Assembly (NCBI RefSeq): GCF_000485595.1
Contig: NW_014577077.1
Coordinates: 554,138 to 618,137, forward strand
Direction of reading: 5' to 3'
Source: Priapulus caudatus
Lineage: Eukaryota; Priapulida; Priapulimorpha; Priapulimorphida; Priapulidae
Length of the DNA: 64,000 nt
The notes under the pieces were generated by a model. That model was not told the origin of the DNA and searched no databases. It was given only the letters and a program-made list of their open reading frames with translations. The position numbers and the translations under genes are program-made. Numbering within the stretch: position 1 is the first letter of the stretch; each line of letters starts with the position of its first letter. Shown in pieces: positions 16,515 to 30,004 of this stretch.

Positions 16515-17755
16515 ACACTTTATGGATCATGGCTGCTCTAACTCCGCCAGAGCCGCTCTTCGCACCAGCTTCACAAGCAGCAGCTATTAGCTGTGACATC
16601 CAGCAGATTTGTCACAACTTTCTTGAGTCAAGGCCACAATTGTAACATCAAACGACAGCAGTTAGCAAATAGAGCAAGTGCAGGCAAAGAATTACAGGTG
16701 CAAGTAGTATGAGATATATACTAATTCAATTGTTTGCACGCAATGGCTCAATTGTAGTGCTGGTTTCGAATACATATATAAATGCAACTACCTGCTTGTT
16801 TCGTCTGCTTCAATGATCACACACTTGCTGTCACTGTAGTAAATCTCCATTTCATGGTCGGTTGTGTTGAGGATATCGAATACTAGATAGCACATGCAGG
16901 GTCTGCAAAGTTTTCCACACCATGTTAGACTGAGCAGTACACGTAATTTTTCTTCAAGTATTTTCATGGAAAAATATAAAAATCATACATTTTTATGTTC
17001 GTGTAGCAAATATAGCCATTCATTCCTACGACCAATATCAAGAAATCTACTTTCATTCGTTGCATCATATTTTAATTTTACGAAAGTGCTACACCGCAGA
17101 GAAATCTGGAGAATTTTGGCAAAGCCACGTTTTGACATATTATCGCCCAGGTTTCCTTCACAGCCAGCCTTCAGTCAAGTTAATCATCAACAATGATGTG
17201 TCATGCTAAAGCACTGCCAAGCTTTAAGAGGATTTTTACTTATCTACCTACAGCCCAGCCCAATACCTATACTATGACGACATATATACTACACTTCTTA
17301 GGAGACACGCCACAGATTGCTTCAAATTCTAATTGAACCTTTAAATATGTGCCAGCAGGTTGTGTGCTCACACTGGTGATCCTGAGCATACATGGTGGAC
17401 AAGCCATGCTGACAAGAACGGCTTGAGCATAGCACATCTTTTACAAATTGCTCGTTAAATTGTTGCAGGAACCTCGCAGTCCCAAGAGGACACACTGCTG
17501 CGTTGTCGTCCATGCAAGCATCTGCCTAGTCGCCAAGCATGCGTCTGTCAAGGACATTCTTGCTGTATGCGCAAACATGGAGTCCTTAAGGAACATTCGG
17601 TCTATGTGCGCGCACGTATGCAGTTTCTTATAGGTATCGTTTTAAGATACCTGTGCAGGCATATACATGCATTCTACGTTTATATGCGCGCGCGGCCGTG
17701 TGCGCGTGCGTGCGTGCGTGTGTGCGCGCGTGTCTGTGTGTGCGTGCGTGCGTGC

Positions 17756-17803
<48 letters not shown>

Positions 17804-18179
17804 GGTGCGAAATTAACGGGAGTCCGGGGTCAAATACTCCCTGATTTACTGACGGACTCCTGATTTGACATATGCAGGAGTCCGTGTGACTCCCTGAAAA
17901 TTCTGCCATACTAACTAGTTCGTTCCGGTGCACAGCCTCGTGGAATTGCCGTATTTTTTCAGCAAATGTCCAAAGAAAATTTGGCAGACGTGCAACCGCA
18001 TGAATCTTCAAAATAAGCACATATGCGTTATTGTTAATATCTTTAATTTTGAACTTCAGGCTGCGGCTCCCTCATTTTGCCGCGGATTCCCTCTTTTTGA
18101 GGACAGCTAGGGCGTTGGACTCCCTTGTTCAAAAGTTCATTTCTACCCCTGTGTGTGTGCGCGCGCATGCGTGTGTGTG

Positions 18180-18211
<32 letters not shown>

Positions 18212-21200
18212 TGCGTGCGCGTGCGCGCGGATATGAATTCTCGTTGTACGTGTGTATGTGCGTTTGTAGACTCTAGTGTGTGTGGGACAAACCTGCTACA
18301 TATAACCAGCAGTTATTAGTACTTATTTTATCAACAGTGTTACAGTTGGACAAACAAGACTGTAGGTCCACCATTATATTGCATCTCCACCCAACCTTGT
18401 GCTCACTTTTACAACACCTTCGGTATTTGGAATTCCCGTGCTCGTTTATGTGTACGAGGCACATCCACACGCAGCAACCAACACACGCACAGTTTCGCCA
18501 GCAGGTACCATAATTACGGGCACATCTACGCAAACACACGCACGCATGCACGCACGCACGCACGCACGCACACACGCTCGCACACACACACCTAACGTAC
18601 ACCACACATAATATGTAATACCATTCCAGTTAGTAATCGCACAAAGCAATAACGGAAAAGGGAGAAGTTGAAGATACGAATTTAAACACAGTGCAACAAA
18701 GAAAGATCCCTCTACAAGAGCTGAGATGGAGAGAAGATAGCACAAGAAAAAGATAGAAGGAGAGAACAATGACAACGAAGGAAAATTAGAAACGGAAGCA
18801 AAATTACACACATCCTCACTCCCTTGAGATTATCGACTAACAGTAACGATTCTTTACATTTCTGCCGGCAGAACGTCCCATTTTGTGAACAGCAGGGATG
18901 GCAGGACTTCAACGTGGAGGGAAACAGAACACTCCCTGTAGTACTGCCCGACCATGCCCGCTCCACCTGTGTACTCGAATTTGAGGATAGCCTCCACCGT
19001 CTGCAAATAAAGATAAACGTAGAGGCATTACTAATGTAGTATATGCACGTCTTAGGATTCTACTTTGTTTGTAGAAAAGCACACGTTTAAGTGTATTATA
19101 TATACTTATCGATTTGTTTTACTTTACAACGTGCTTGATATGTAGAGTACAGTAATTTAGAATTAGATCAAAAGATACAACTCCTGATTTCCAAAACGGG
19201 ATTATGGACCGACACAAATTTATTACAGAAAATTATTAGAAGCTTTGCCTTAATAACTTCACATATAATTATATTACCTAACATGATTATAATATATTAT
19301 TAGTAAAGTCACCAACATACACGAACGTTACAACGTAATGCAGAAAGTGCATAACGATGCAATCGTAAACATGTAACTATAGTTTCCATATTATACTTGA
19401 TTACAGAAAACACACATACAATGTCTAATGTTAATTTCGAGTTTTCATGTTCATGTTCACCTACATGTTAGATGATAAAATACAAGTTTCGAACAAAACT
19501 GTATAAACCATCCACATTACATAATGCAGCCAATAAATAAAAAATATATATATGTATTATCTGCGTGCGCGGATGCGTGCGTGCGTGCGTGCGCGCGTGT
19601 AAGAACCTCGGAATCTGCATAACGTACAGAAACTGACAAAATATATTTGCGGTGTCATATAATTGCACCGACTATAGTCCATGTTCCCCCAAGCGTTTAT
19701 AATTGGATATAGCTACATAAATCATACATAAAGCCATTCGCCATGCGAGGAGAGGCGCGTGTGACAGATTCCCTCATTAAAAAGGGAAGGAATTGCTATA
19801 TTTTCTCTTCATCACAAGCGATTGCTTAATAGCTAGCCTCCCCGCCTATTGAATGAAGAACTTCAATATTGTCTGCAGTTAGCATGATATTTTATCACCC
19901 CCATTTTTCTGCAGAAGATTAAATTCATTATGTCTGACACATCGTAAAAATCTGCAGGCATCTCCTAATACCCGTGGAGACATCCCGACTCAGCTAATTA
20001 TAATATATGGGCTAAAATGCCCATCTGCATGTAACCAACATAAAAATTCGTCGACACTTAAATCAATGTAAATCTGTAATATCTTCCCCTTGAAATCATT
20101 GGCTGGTGCAGAAATGTGTAGAGCGTACTCACACACTCACTGAATCGGTCTTCTAAGCACCAACTCTCTGTCAATACTAGTAATTCCATTCCATCATCAT
20201 AATGTAGAGAGTGGAAAGTCCACAACTACGAGCGGTAATACGAAATGAATGGTATCCAGGAATTATCAAATAAGGCCTGGCTGCTTGTTACCTTGCTGTA
20301 GGAAATGTGTTGCCTTTGTTGTACTCGCTGGTGTGGACCTTTTCAATTGTAGTCATCAAGCTTAATATAGGTGGCGCGCGTGTTTTAGGAGCCATACTCC
20401 AGTACTACAGCGGTCATTATTACCAAATAAAAAAACTATACTAATTTCTCCCTTGAAGAGGGAGGAAGAATCACGTAGAGATAAAGCACATCATCAAGCG
20501 TCGAAGAATCTGATTTTACATCTGCTTGCTGAAAGGTATAACAGAGTAACATCGTTTTTTGACGCTAAACTAATTTTGAGCTGTACTCGGTGAGCGTGAA
20601 ATCAAGCTTTTGTTTGACCACTTCCGGATGCTTTTCCATGGTCCTTTGACGATGTCACGTAACAAGGGTGCAAGAAAATCCAACGACCCCTTTTGTGGAA
20701 ATGAAATGTCAACGATAGTTAAAAGTTCAGACCGGTCAAGCAAGGTCAAACACCAAGCTTTGGCTGTGATTAGTAGTAGTTACAAGCTGAGATTGGTCAC
20801 GCTTTCCCAGTGTAATCTTCAAGCTTTCGACTGCTTAGTTACACTAAAAACTGGCTGACAGGCTATAGAAATAAATCGCAGATCTTTCCTTTAAGTGTAG
20901 AGTGAGGCTTTTCTAATAGGTTTTGTGAGTATCACCCTCCCAACCAGCAACAGGCACAAGACTGGAGTTTGCCCTCTCTCCTGGCATCGAGATGCATGCA
21001 GTTATAGTTGCACACCAAACACGCAGTTTTACTGTACTCACACGTACAACCGAACTTAACACGCTCTCTATCCGCTATCTCTGATTTCGACAACATACTA
21101 GGTAAAAATCAATAATTTACAACAACTTTTGCGCTTGAATGAGACAAGGAAAACATCCAATTTGTGCAACTTCGCTTCATTAAGATAGTAAAATTTTAAC

Positions 21201-22044
21201 CAAGGTCACTGAACACAACTACCTCCTAAACCCCCTTAGACTCAGTTCGTTAATTATACATGAAATCAAAACCGCAATACTTATGGGTTTTTTTTCGTGA
21301 AAGTTGAGCAAATGTTCGTACGCCTCCTTGCTTCTCATGCATTAACAATGAATGCATTTGTGAGGTCCTGTTACATATGCTAACAGTAAATCCCAGGTTG
21401 CTACTAGAGTACCCCCAAACGAACACACAGTTGCAATTCTGCACCCAACTCACGCAGACACAGGCACGTGCACAGGGTATATAAAAGCGCGCGTACACAG
21501 GCACAGACATACACACCCACAGACACAGACATACACACCCACAGACACAGACACACTCACGCTAGCATGCACGCACAAACGCACGCACAAACGCGAAAAT
21601 TGGTACAATGTGAAATCACTTTCGTTAGTACACAGTGTTGTAAGTCTCTATTAAATAATAAATATGGGATGTACTTTTTCACTTTGATAATGGTTAATAA
21701 ATATAGGTATGGCTAATGAGGTCTGATTTCAGTTATGGTATAATTAACTGATTAATTGGGTGCTTATTAGGAGCACCGCTACATGTTGTTACTGGCTCAT
21801 GTTTAGCATAGTTTTGAGTATGATTGTACTAATTATAATCAACACAACCTCGTTGATAAGCAAAATTTCTGTTAGCCCGTTAACGTCGGCAATATCAATT
21901 TATTGAGATTCATTCACTCTTCATTTATGGAGTGAATTAGAATTTGTACGTTGTGAACACTGCCTTGAATAAAAATGTTGAATTGCCATCGGACACAAAT
22001 ACAAAAACACTGTCCCATAGTACTTACTACACGATGCACGCACA

Positions 22045-22083
<39 letters not shown>

Positions 22084-25000
22084 CCGCACGCGCACACACA
22101 AAACATTACTAACTGTTGCTAAGGCACAATGGGCATTTTTATATACATATAGGGAGAGCTAGATGCATTACGCGACAGCGACGATGAAACACCAGCAAAT
22201 GTGATTGGGAGAAATGATCAAATTTGTCCATTTTTCATTTTTTTATTATCCAATGGCCAATTTATGTAAAATTTTGTTAGCTGCCTCAGAACTCAACGTC
22301 TCACCTCTACTGAACTTGTCATGCTTCACATTTCAAAAATTCCTATTAAATCAAATTCATCATAACGTGAAATATTTAATTTATGTGGAATACACACACA
22401 AATACACAAATATTCTCCTTGTAGTATAGTTAAGCAACTGGTGGAAAATATAACATGAGATTCCCTGCTTACAAGCTTTCGCAGGACTAACCTCTCTACG
22501 CCCCACCAATCAAATTGGCTTCGTTCTTACTGATTTTCTTTTGCTAGTATTTTTTGCCGTCTCCGGAAATTATGACCTTACCAGAATAAAAGGTACAGTG
22601 ACACGAACATACACATTTCGACCTTTCTTTTTGTAGTATAATTAAGAGTGCACAAGGAAAAAATACTGAATGATCAAATATATGTTTAACTTTAATTAGT
22701 ACAGGTATCAACTTCTGCTGTTCAATATTAATGATAAATAACTAAAACCCTATTTTTAAAACTGGTTTTCACTAAGACCGATGAATTCTATGACGAGACA
22801 ATAATAGTCAATAATAGACGAGTCTATAGCGACTATAAGTGAGATCGGGAAGTCCAGCTGTGCTATGTAGGTCACAGAATAATACCCCCGTCAGACCGGG
22901 GTGGCGTCCTTACTGCGCTGCTACGGCGACGGAAAATGGGCCCATGCAGAGCGCGCCAAGGTCGCCATAAGCGTGGTATAAGCGTGGTGGAAACGCCAGA
23001 CATCGTGGTGTGGTCGCCATGGTCGCCATGGTCGCCAATGATCGCCGAGTCACGGCGTTTGTTTTGGGTGTTGCTATCCCCCGGGCGTGGAGGGAGGTCA
23101 CGTGATAACGTTGACGATGACGTTCAAAACGTTAACCCTAACGTTAACCCTCACTCCAACACCGCCAACACTAACCTTCACACTAAATATATATAATATG
23201 TGTCGCCGCGCTATATATAGGCAGTGTTATCCACAAAAATTAATCTATGGTGTGGGGACAGATATCATGATGCAAAAACCCTAACCCTAACCCTAATCCT
23301 AACCCTAACCCTAACCCTAATCCTAACCCTAACCCTAATCCTAACCCTAACCCTAACCCTAACCCTAACCTTAACCCTAATCCTGACCNNNNNNNNNNCA
23401 TCATCATCATCATCATCATCATCTGATGATGATGATACGTGGTTGTCATCCTTAGAAATGTCAGACTCGTCGTCGACATCTTCGACGTCGGGAGACAGAA
23501 AATAATTTTCAATTAATGTATCCCAAACGTCAGCGGCAGCGGCACCATTTAAATTAAAGTCGGCTAGCTCGTTCAACGCAGTTGCAACCCAGGGCGGATC
23601 CAGCTTTTTGAAAAAGGGGGGGTCAAATTTTTTGGTCCTGTTAAAATTTCATTGACATTAAATGCACAATAACAAAAAACAAAGTAATAAAAAATAAACA
23701 TATAACAATTGGTATTTATTATGAGTAAAACTCAAACAACAAACCCTTTGCCGGGAACAATAGGAATAAGCAGCCTCATGTCTGCATTTGCAGTTTTAGT
23801 GATTGAATAAGCAGGCAGGGAGGCACTAGTGTTATGTGTGAATCGCCCGATTCGGTAGCTTTATGTGCAGGGTAACGGCTAGAATTCAAATATAGTAAGG
23901 GAGTGGGGGGAGTCGGGTAGCGGACGTGGTCGTGAGCACACGGGCGCGCGTGCGTGTTTGTATAATTTTTTGTATAAACATGTTTGGAACATTTTGAAAA
24001 AATGGATGCTCTCTGGTACATATTCTATAACAATCTGAGCATTAATTTAGCTCATGTTGAGTTTAATATATAAAATAATAAAAATTCTCAATGAGTTTAC
24101 ACTAATTTCAAAAATTACCTTAGGAGCAAAATATAGTCTGAAACCTGCCAATTTGATGAAAATTCTCATCTATATGCTCATAACTCGGTCATGACGAATT
24201 TGTTGACAGTGGGACACTGAGGATACTAAGTACTACAACAAATTTCAGTCAATAAACATTTCGGCATTTGTAACATTAGAAGCTAAACAAAATGATTGTT
24301 ATCCATATGACGCGGTTTAACACTGCTAACGGTTTAACACTGCTGATTTCAACCAGGGTGACATTGATAGTGGAGTACGTAGTTAAAATTCAGTTATGGG
24401 TGACGAAATTTCAGGCAGTGACACTGATGGCAGCTTACTGGTAGAGTATGCAACTGGAAAACATCTTCCGTTTGTTCCGTTCTATAAACATTTGGCAGAT
24501 TTGTTCATAGTCAATATACATGTTGTGGGCACCCTCACCAAACTTGTCTGAGTGTCTGGAGCATGCTGACATCGACATTTTCCCAAACATCCGCACCCTG
24601 TTGAGGGTGCGATGGGTTGGGATGATCGACTGTGTGGTCTCACAGTGATGAACATGAAGAAACTTCGCAATCCCCTTGTGTGACCACCTGTCCACGGAGT
24701 TCCAAACTTGGTTCAACCCCGAAAGCAGAAAAGGTGTTAATATTCTTGCTCTACTTCCCGCTGCCATCACAAAGACCGAAAATAGTCAACCTATCGTGGA
24801 AGGTTTAATGTACTGGGAGGAGGATATGCCAAATGTTTCCTCACTGCGATCCGAGGTGAAGGAGTGTCAACGCTACTGGAGAGGCAGGGAGGCAGTCCAG
24901 TCTTTTGAAGAGCCTTGAGTCATTCCAAACCATCATCGCCTTTATTGTCACCAAAAATGTTCGTGAGAATGTCCGCCCAATAGCCTCCAAGCTGCAGAAA

Positions 25001-28000
25001 CGGGATCTGGACATCTATCAGGCATATGGTATGGTAGACAAGACATGTGAGCGGAACACTGTTATGAGACAGGAAATAGATATTGAGTATGGGCTGTGGT
25101 ATGAAGATGCTACACGCTTAGCCACATCTCTAGATACATCCATTTCAGTGCCAAGGGCACAAAAGTCAACCCGACAGATTTATAGGGCCAATGGTCTCAG
25201 TGAATCTCCGAAAGAGTACTACCTCACTAAAACGACAACGTTTTCTGGAAAGAATCATAGGGCAGTTGGCGCCAGATGTCAAGATTTTGCATTGTGCAAG
25301 ACCAGATGGGTAGAGAGGCACACATGCTATGACGTATTTTACGACATGTATGAGCTCATCTGTGAGTGCTTTGCAGCTATACTGGACCCAGCCAGTCATC
25401 CAGAAATCTATGAGAACAATTGGGCAGGCAGTTGGGACCAGAAGACCAGGACAAAAGCGCAAGGACTGTCGAGGCCGTGGCCGTGGCCGAGACAGATCGG
25501 CATGAAACAGATCGGCAGATTGGATGAGACAGATCCATGAATTCGCCGTTGAAAATGTTACCATTTTCGCAGCGTCTTTGCCACGCGTGTACTGTGCGTG
25601 TACTACGTTTATGGAGATGTTACGACGCTTGTCTCACTATCTTCGCGACCCCAACGCGTTCTCACCGCGTTCCAGGTCAGATCGCCGAACCTTGGCGTTT
25701 GTTTTGAACATGCTCAAAACAAACGCCGTGACTCGGCGATCATTGGCGACCATGGCGACCACACCACGATGTCTGGCGTTTCCACCACGATTATACCACG
25801 CTTATGGCGACCTTGGCGCGCTCTGGGCCCATTTTCAGTCGCCGTAGCAGCGCAGTAAGGACGCCACCCCGGTGTGACGGGGGTTAATATCCGGAACATG
25901 ATTGACACGCTGAATGCTGTGTTCCTGTTCTTTGACCTGTCTCCTCTGGTAGCTTGTTTCTTCGGCATCGGGTTTCTACTCAGCAAACGCACAACTATAC
26001 AGTTAAAATTTCCGAAAATCTGACCAGCTTATATAGTCGCCGTGAGAACGTGGTAGAAACGCCGTGAGGTCGCCGTGCAGTCGCGATACACGTAGAAGAC
26101 GCGTGGTAAGTACCCCATGAGCGTGGTGAGAGCGCCGCGGGAACGCCGGTGATTGCCGTTGCCAAGCCCATAGATCTCAATAGAAACGCCATAAGCGCGG
26201 AGAGGTCGTGGCGGGCGCGCCGTAAGAAACGCGGTATGATCGCACAGGTCGCGATAAGAGCGCAGTTTTTTTCAAGTTTGTAATTTGTTGGGACGTACTT
26301 TATCTAGCGTTGTGATCAGGTTTGCCGGCGACCTTGTACATTTTCTGGTCGCCGTATGGTCGCGGATGGTCGTCGTCCAGTCTGACGGGGGTATAAGAGG
26401 GTATAAAATGGCCGAAGCGCGCTTAAGTACATGATTAATCTAAACACTCGTGCGTTTTTAGTTTTTGCATTAACACAAACATTGCAAAATATCACAAACG
26501 ACCACAATCATATTTGTAAATGTTTATGTAAACAGAAACGCACCTGTGAATTGAAGTACGATGTTAGTGAAGAAAATTATAGATCAAAAACTTAGAATAG
26601 TCCTATCCTACCCATGTTATAAAAGGGCTGTTTATAAATTATATACCACTTCTTATCTGATCTCAATATGGCGGCGGGGACTTTCCGATATGGCTTATAA
26701 TAGGCGTTATTCTATTCAAGTTTATTTTAGCACATTTAATACCGGATAATTATAATTTTCAGTCATCGAAATTGATTGCAATATGTAGGCATTCATAGAT
26801 AGCTAGCTATTTATGGAAAGCTTAACTTAAATTAGACATTAATTATGCTACAAATTAATGGATTTACAGTTAAATATACGTCATTCCATCGCCTAAGTTA
26901 CTAACTAATGTAGGCTGGTCCAATAGTACCAGTCTATAACACGTGAAACAAAACGCGAATAGTGTAAATTGTGTCGTGACTAATAATAATATATAAATAT
27001 AATAATAATAATATAAGTTAAGCGGCATAATTAAGCAATGGCGCCAGCCATTAATATTAGTGAATACACATGGGCATTTTCAATCTAGTTTTTATTAGTT
27101 TCTAATTAAAGTTGACCGAAATTAGTAACATAGCCTAATCAAAAACCCGACATGACTGAAAAAATGCCTGAAATCTATGTCAGTGCTCTCCTTTAACTAA
27201 GCAGATATATATATAATGACGAGGCGGTATTTTTGCTTCCCTACTCTGGTGTGAACTATACCTGTAACAGCAGGTGTGAACGCTGAAAGTTGAAGGTTTC
27301 CTGCTGCATTACTCCTTATTCATAGAAAGATTTATAGACTAGTGTATAACCCACAAACATATCGTGTCTCCATGGAACCTTCATTAAATAGTTAGCAGAA
27401 ATTCCTCACAAAATGAATATGATGCGATGACATAATATTATGATGCGATAATGAGAACTGTATATGATTTCGTGAATATAGATGTTAAAAGTGTACTGAG
27501 TGTAACTCAAATTTCTACAGAGTTTAGAACATTTTCCAAACGTCTGGTTTACAGATTTTTAGAAAGGGTCTCCTTAGAGACGGGAACCATCTTAATTCTC
27601 GCTCTCACATTCTCGCCTTCTCTCTCTCACGCACACGTACACGCGCACGCACGCACGCACGCACACACGCGCGCGTGCACACACGCTATATCTCTCACGT
27701 TATTTCTCTTTGTTCTTACCTTAGTAGGATACGTGTCACAAGGGCCACAAAAACTGACCGAACTATTCTTTCTGGATAGGTCTCCCCTGCTGGCATCTGC
27801 ATAAGAAAGAAACATTCGTTCTTGACGGCAGTCTTGTAATGTAGATGTCAACGTAGCAGGTTTTGTTTGCGATACAGTCTGTCTCGAGAAGAGACTTCTC
27901 AGAGGCATTTCACACGTGGTGATGCAGAGTCACGGGTGGTTATATAGATAGATATATGCAGGCAGGAGCGTATACATGCATACACGTATGTGCTGCTCAA

Positions 28001-29942
28001 TGTGAGCAAATTAGGCTTTAAGCAGACATTGGACAGTTTGTAATCAAATTCCCTTCAACGTAGCAACAGCTTTTGGTGACATTGTATTGGCAAGCGCAGA
28101 CATGCAGTGTTAAAGATTTATGAGCTGCTCCAATATTCTGCTGGATTACACGTGGAATTGTGTTTGGTTTGCCAGAAATTGTCACATAAACGTGTTTACT
28201 AGCTGCGTTCAAAGAGCCTTATAATGCGGCGCATGCAAACCTCAAACAAATCGTTTACGGGTCACATGGCACACGCAGGCACGCGCATACACATGCGCAC
28301 GCACGCACGCGCGTACGTACGTATACGGAGGCACTGTGAAGTATTACGACAAATTTCACGTAAAAATATTTACATTCCAAACTACAAAACTGAGAAATCT
28401 AAATGGTCACCCCAAATGATTGTAGAAATGGCAAACAACATTAATTCTGGCAGACCACTAGCATGAAATTGTTTGAGTGCGTTCATCCTAACGCCCGCAT
28501 TTTTTTGACAACCGATGTAAGAAAGGTATCACAATAGTAAACACGTTGTCAACTTCCCTGCTCGTACACGCAGGTGTTTATAGATAAATGATTACATTCA
28601 CATTTCATTCCTTCACTCAAACTGCATAACAAAGCTGCCAGAACATAATCAGATCTTATATTTTATCAAAACGAACGATAAAACGCATTTAAAAATTCAT
28701 TACTTGTGTAAAAACGAAAATGTTTTCCAAACTTTAATAATTCAGTATTTTGCACGGTCGTACCATTCATTGTGATAAAATTGAATCCAGGAGCGAAGAA
28801 ATTGACAGCAGCTCAGCTGAGATGCGTTATAAGAAGCGGATAATTAGAGATACACGCGGCAGTACTTAACCGCGCTAAACCCGTTCCAGGGCCCTGGCGT
28901 GGTAGCCTGACAACTAGATACGGTTACGCAAGTGCTTTCGTCTCTGCTGGGGATGACTAACGATCTACTGGATCCCCGATCCTCGACGCTTCAACTGCTT
29001 TCTACGTGGTTTACATTTAAAAAGCGTCCAACCTTTTCTTACGGCCGCCACTGAAAATGAAATGGTCTCCTATCCAAAGATGTCATTCCCGTGGGGACGC
29101 GTTACTATTGTTCACACCAATTTGAAGCCGTAAATTCTCAGTTAATGCCTATCCTAGTAGTGATAAATTCAGAACTCTAGGACATCTCTCATCAGATGAT
29201 TCCCAAGATAGAAGACGGAGATTCAGTTACGAGGGAGAGATCACCAGTAATAAATCAAGACGACCACCCGCCTGTTGAAAGAAGACAGTCTCCTGTTAAA
29301 TCCGCAGTTAAACGAACAAAAAAAATACACCCAACCTTGTCGTGGAAAAGAATCAAGGCAATGTAGTGTTATGGTTAGGGTTAGGGTAAATACCCAGAAT
29401 ATGAGACCTACCACTTCAACCTGATTCCCGTGTTCTGCAAAAATATTTAAGACAGACTGCCGCAGTAAAAGCAAAAATAATCATCTGTGGTAAACGAAAC
29501 GAACGGCACATCGCACGAGATCGAATCATTGAAATTGATTGAAGCAGATTCATTCAGCGGAGCAGCACGCATGCATTATTAATATCATGAAACTATTATA
29601 ATATATGCACAACGATTAAAAATAACGGTTCATGAAACGAACACTTTGTAACATTATAATCCTATGAGAGCGGCTTGCTATTGTTTGGGCAAGGTTAGGA
29701 AACCGTACGGCGTGGCTCTGCATATATAATAGGTATCGGTGCAAGAGTAGCGTGATAACTCATAGACACTATAGTCGGTCCACACATGAAGAGAACCCCT
29801 CGGCGACACAGAGTGAAACATTTATATGTAGACTAAGACTAAAACAATCACAGTTATAAAGTAAAACACGGAAGAAATCTCACAACAATTAAGCTACATT
29901 GCTTGAATGAATTCATTGTGATGTCTGTCTGTCCGTCTGCCA

Positions 29943-30004
<62 letters not shown>

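Larger units (their letters stand above)
20339..22884. other. Left part of the 25-kb TRAPPC9 intron
   Basis: Contains two microsatellites (listed) and no supported exon. Minus-strand open stretches at 20,130-20,230 and 21,250-21,516 were considered and not accepted. Confidence 0.6.
22885..26391. mobile_element. Composite terminal-inverted-repeat element with subterminal GTCGCC repeats
   Basis: The left end begins CCCCCGTCAGACCGGGG at 22,885. Two right ends carry the inverse, at 25,883 (...GTGTGACGGGGG) and at 26,391 (...CAGTCTGACGGGGG). The left arm (22,885 to about 23,066) and first right arm (about 25,718-25,883) are near-identical inverted repeats of 165-180 bp. Between and beyond them the sequence is dense with short GTCGCCAT, GCGTGGT and ACGCCGTG motifs, typical of subterminal transposase-binding repeats. 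The outermost pair is flanked by TA on both sides. Inside are interstitial telomere repeats, a gap, an acidic ORF fragment and a scrambled hAT transposase. I cannot assign a superfamily. It may be a nest of two or three insertions rather than one unit. Confidence 0.6.

Noticed and set aside
20130-20230. Minus-strand frame with [11 protein letters not shown], resembling a LINE endonuclease motif
   Set aside because: Too short, no other endonuclease motifs and a stop upstream; likely chance.
23279-23388. Chromosome end
   Set aside because: Unique sequence and a gene continue on both sides and the hexamers are variant-rich; interstitial block more likely.
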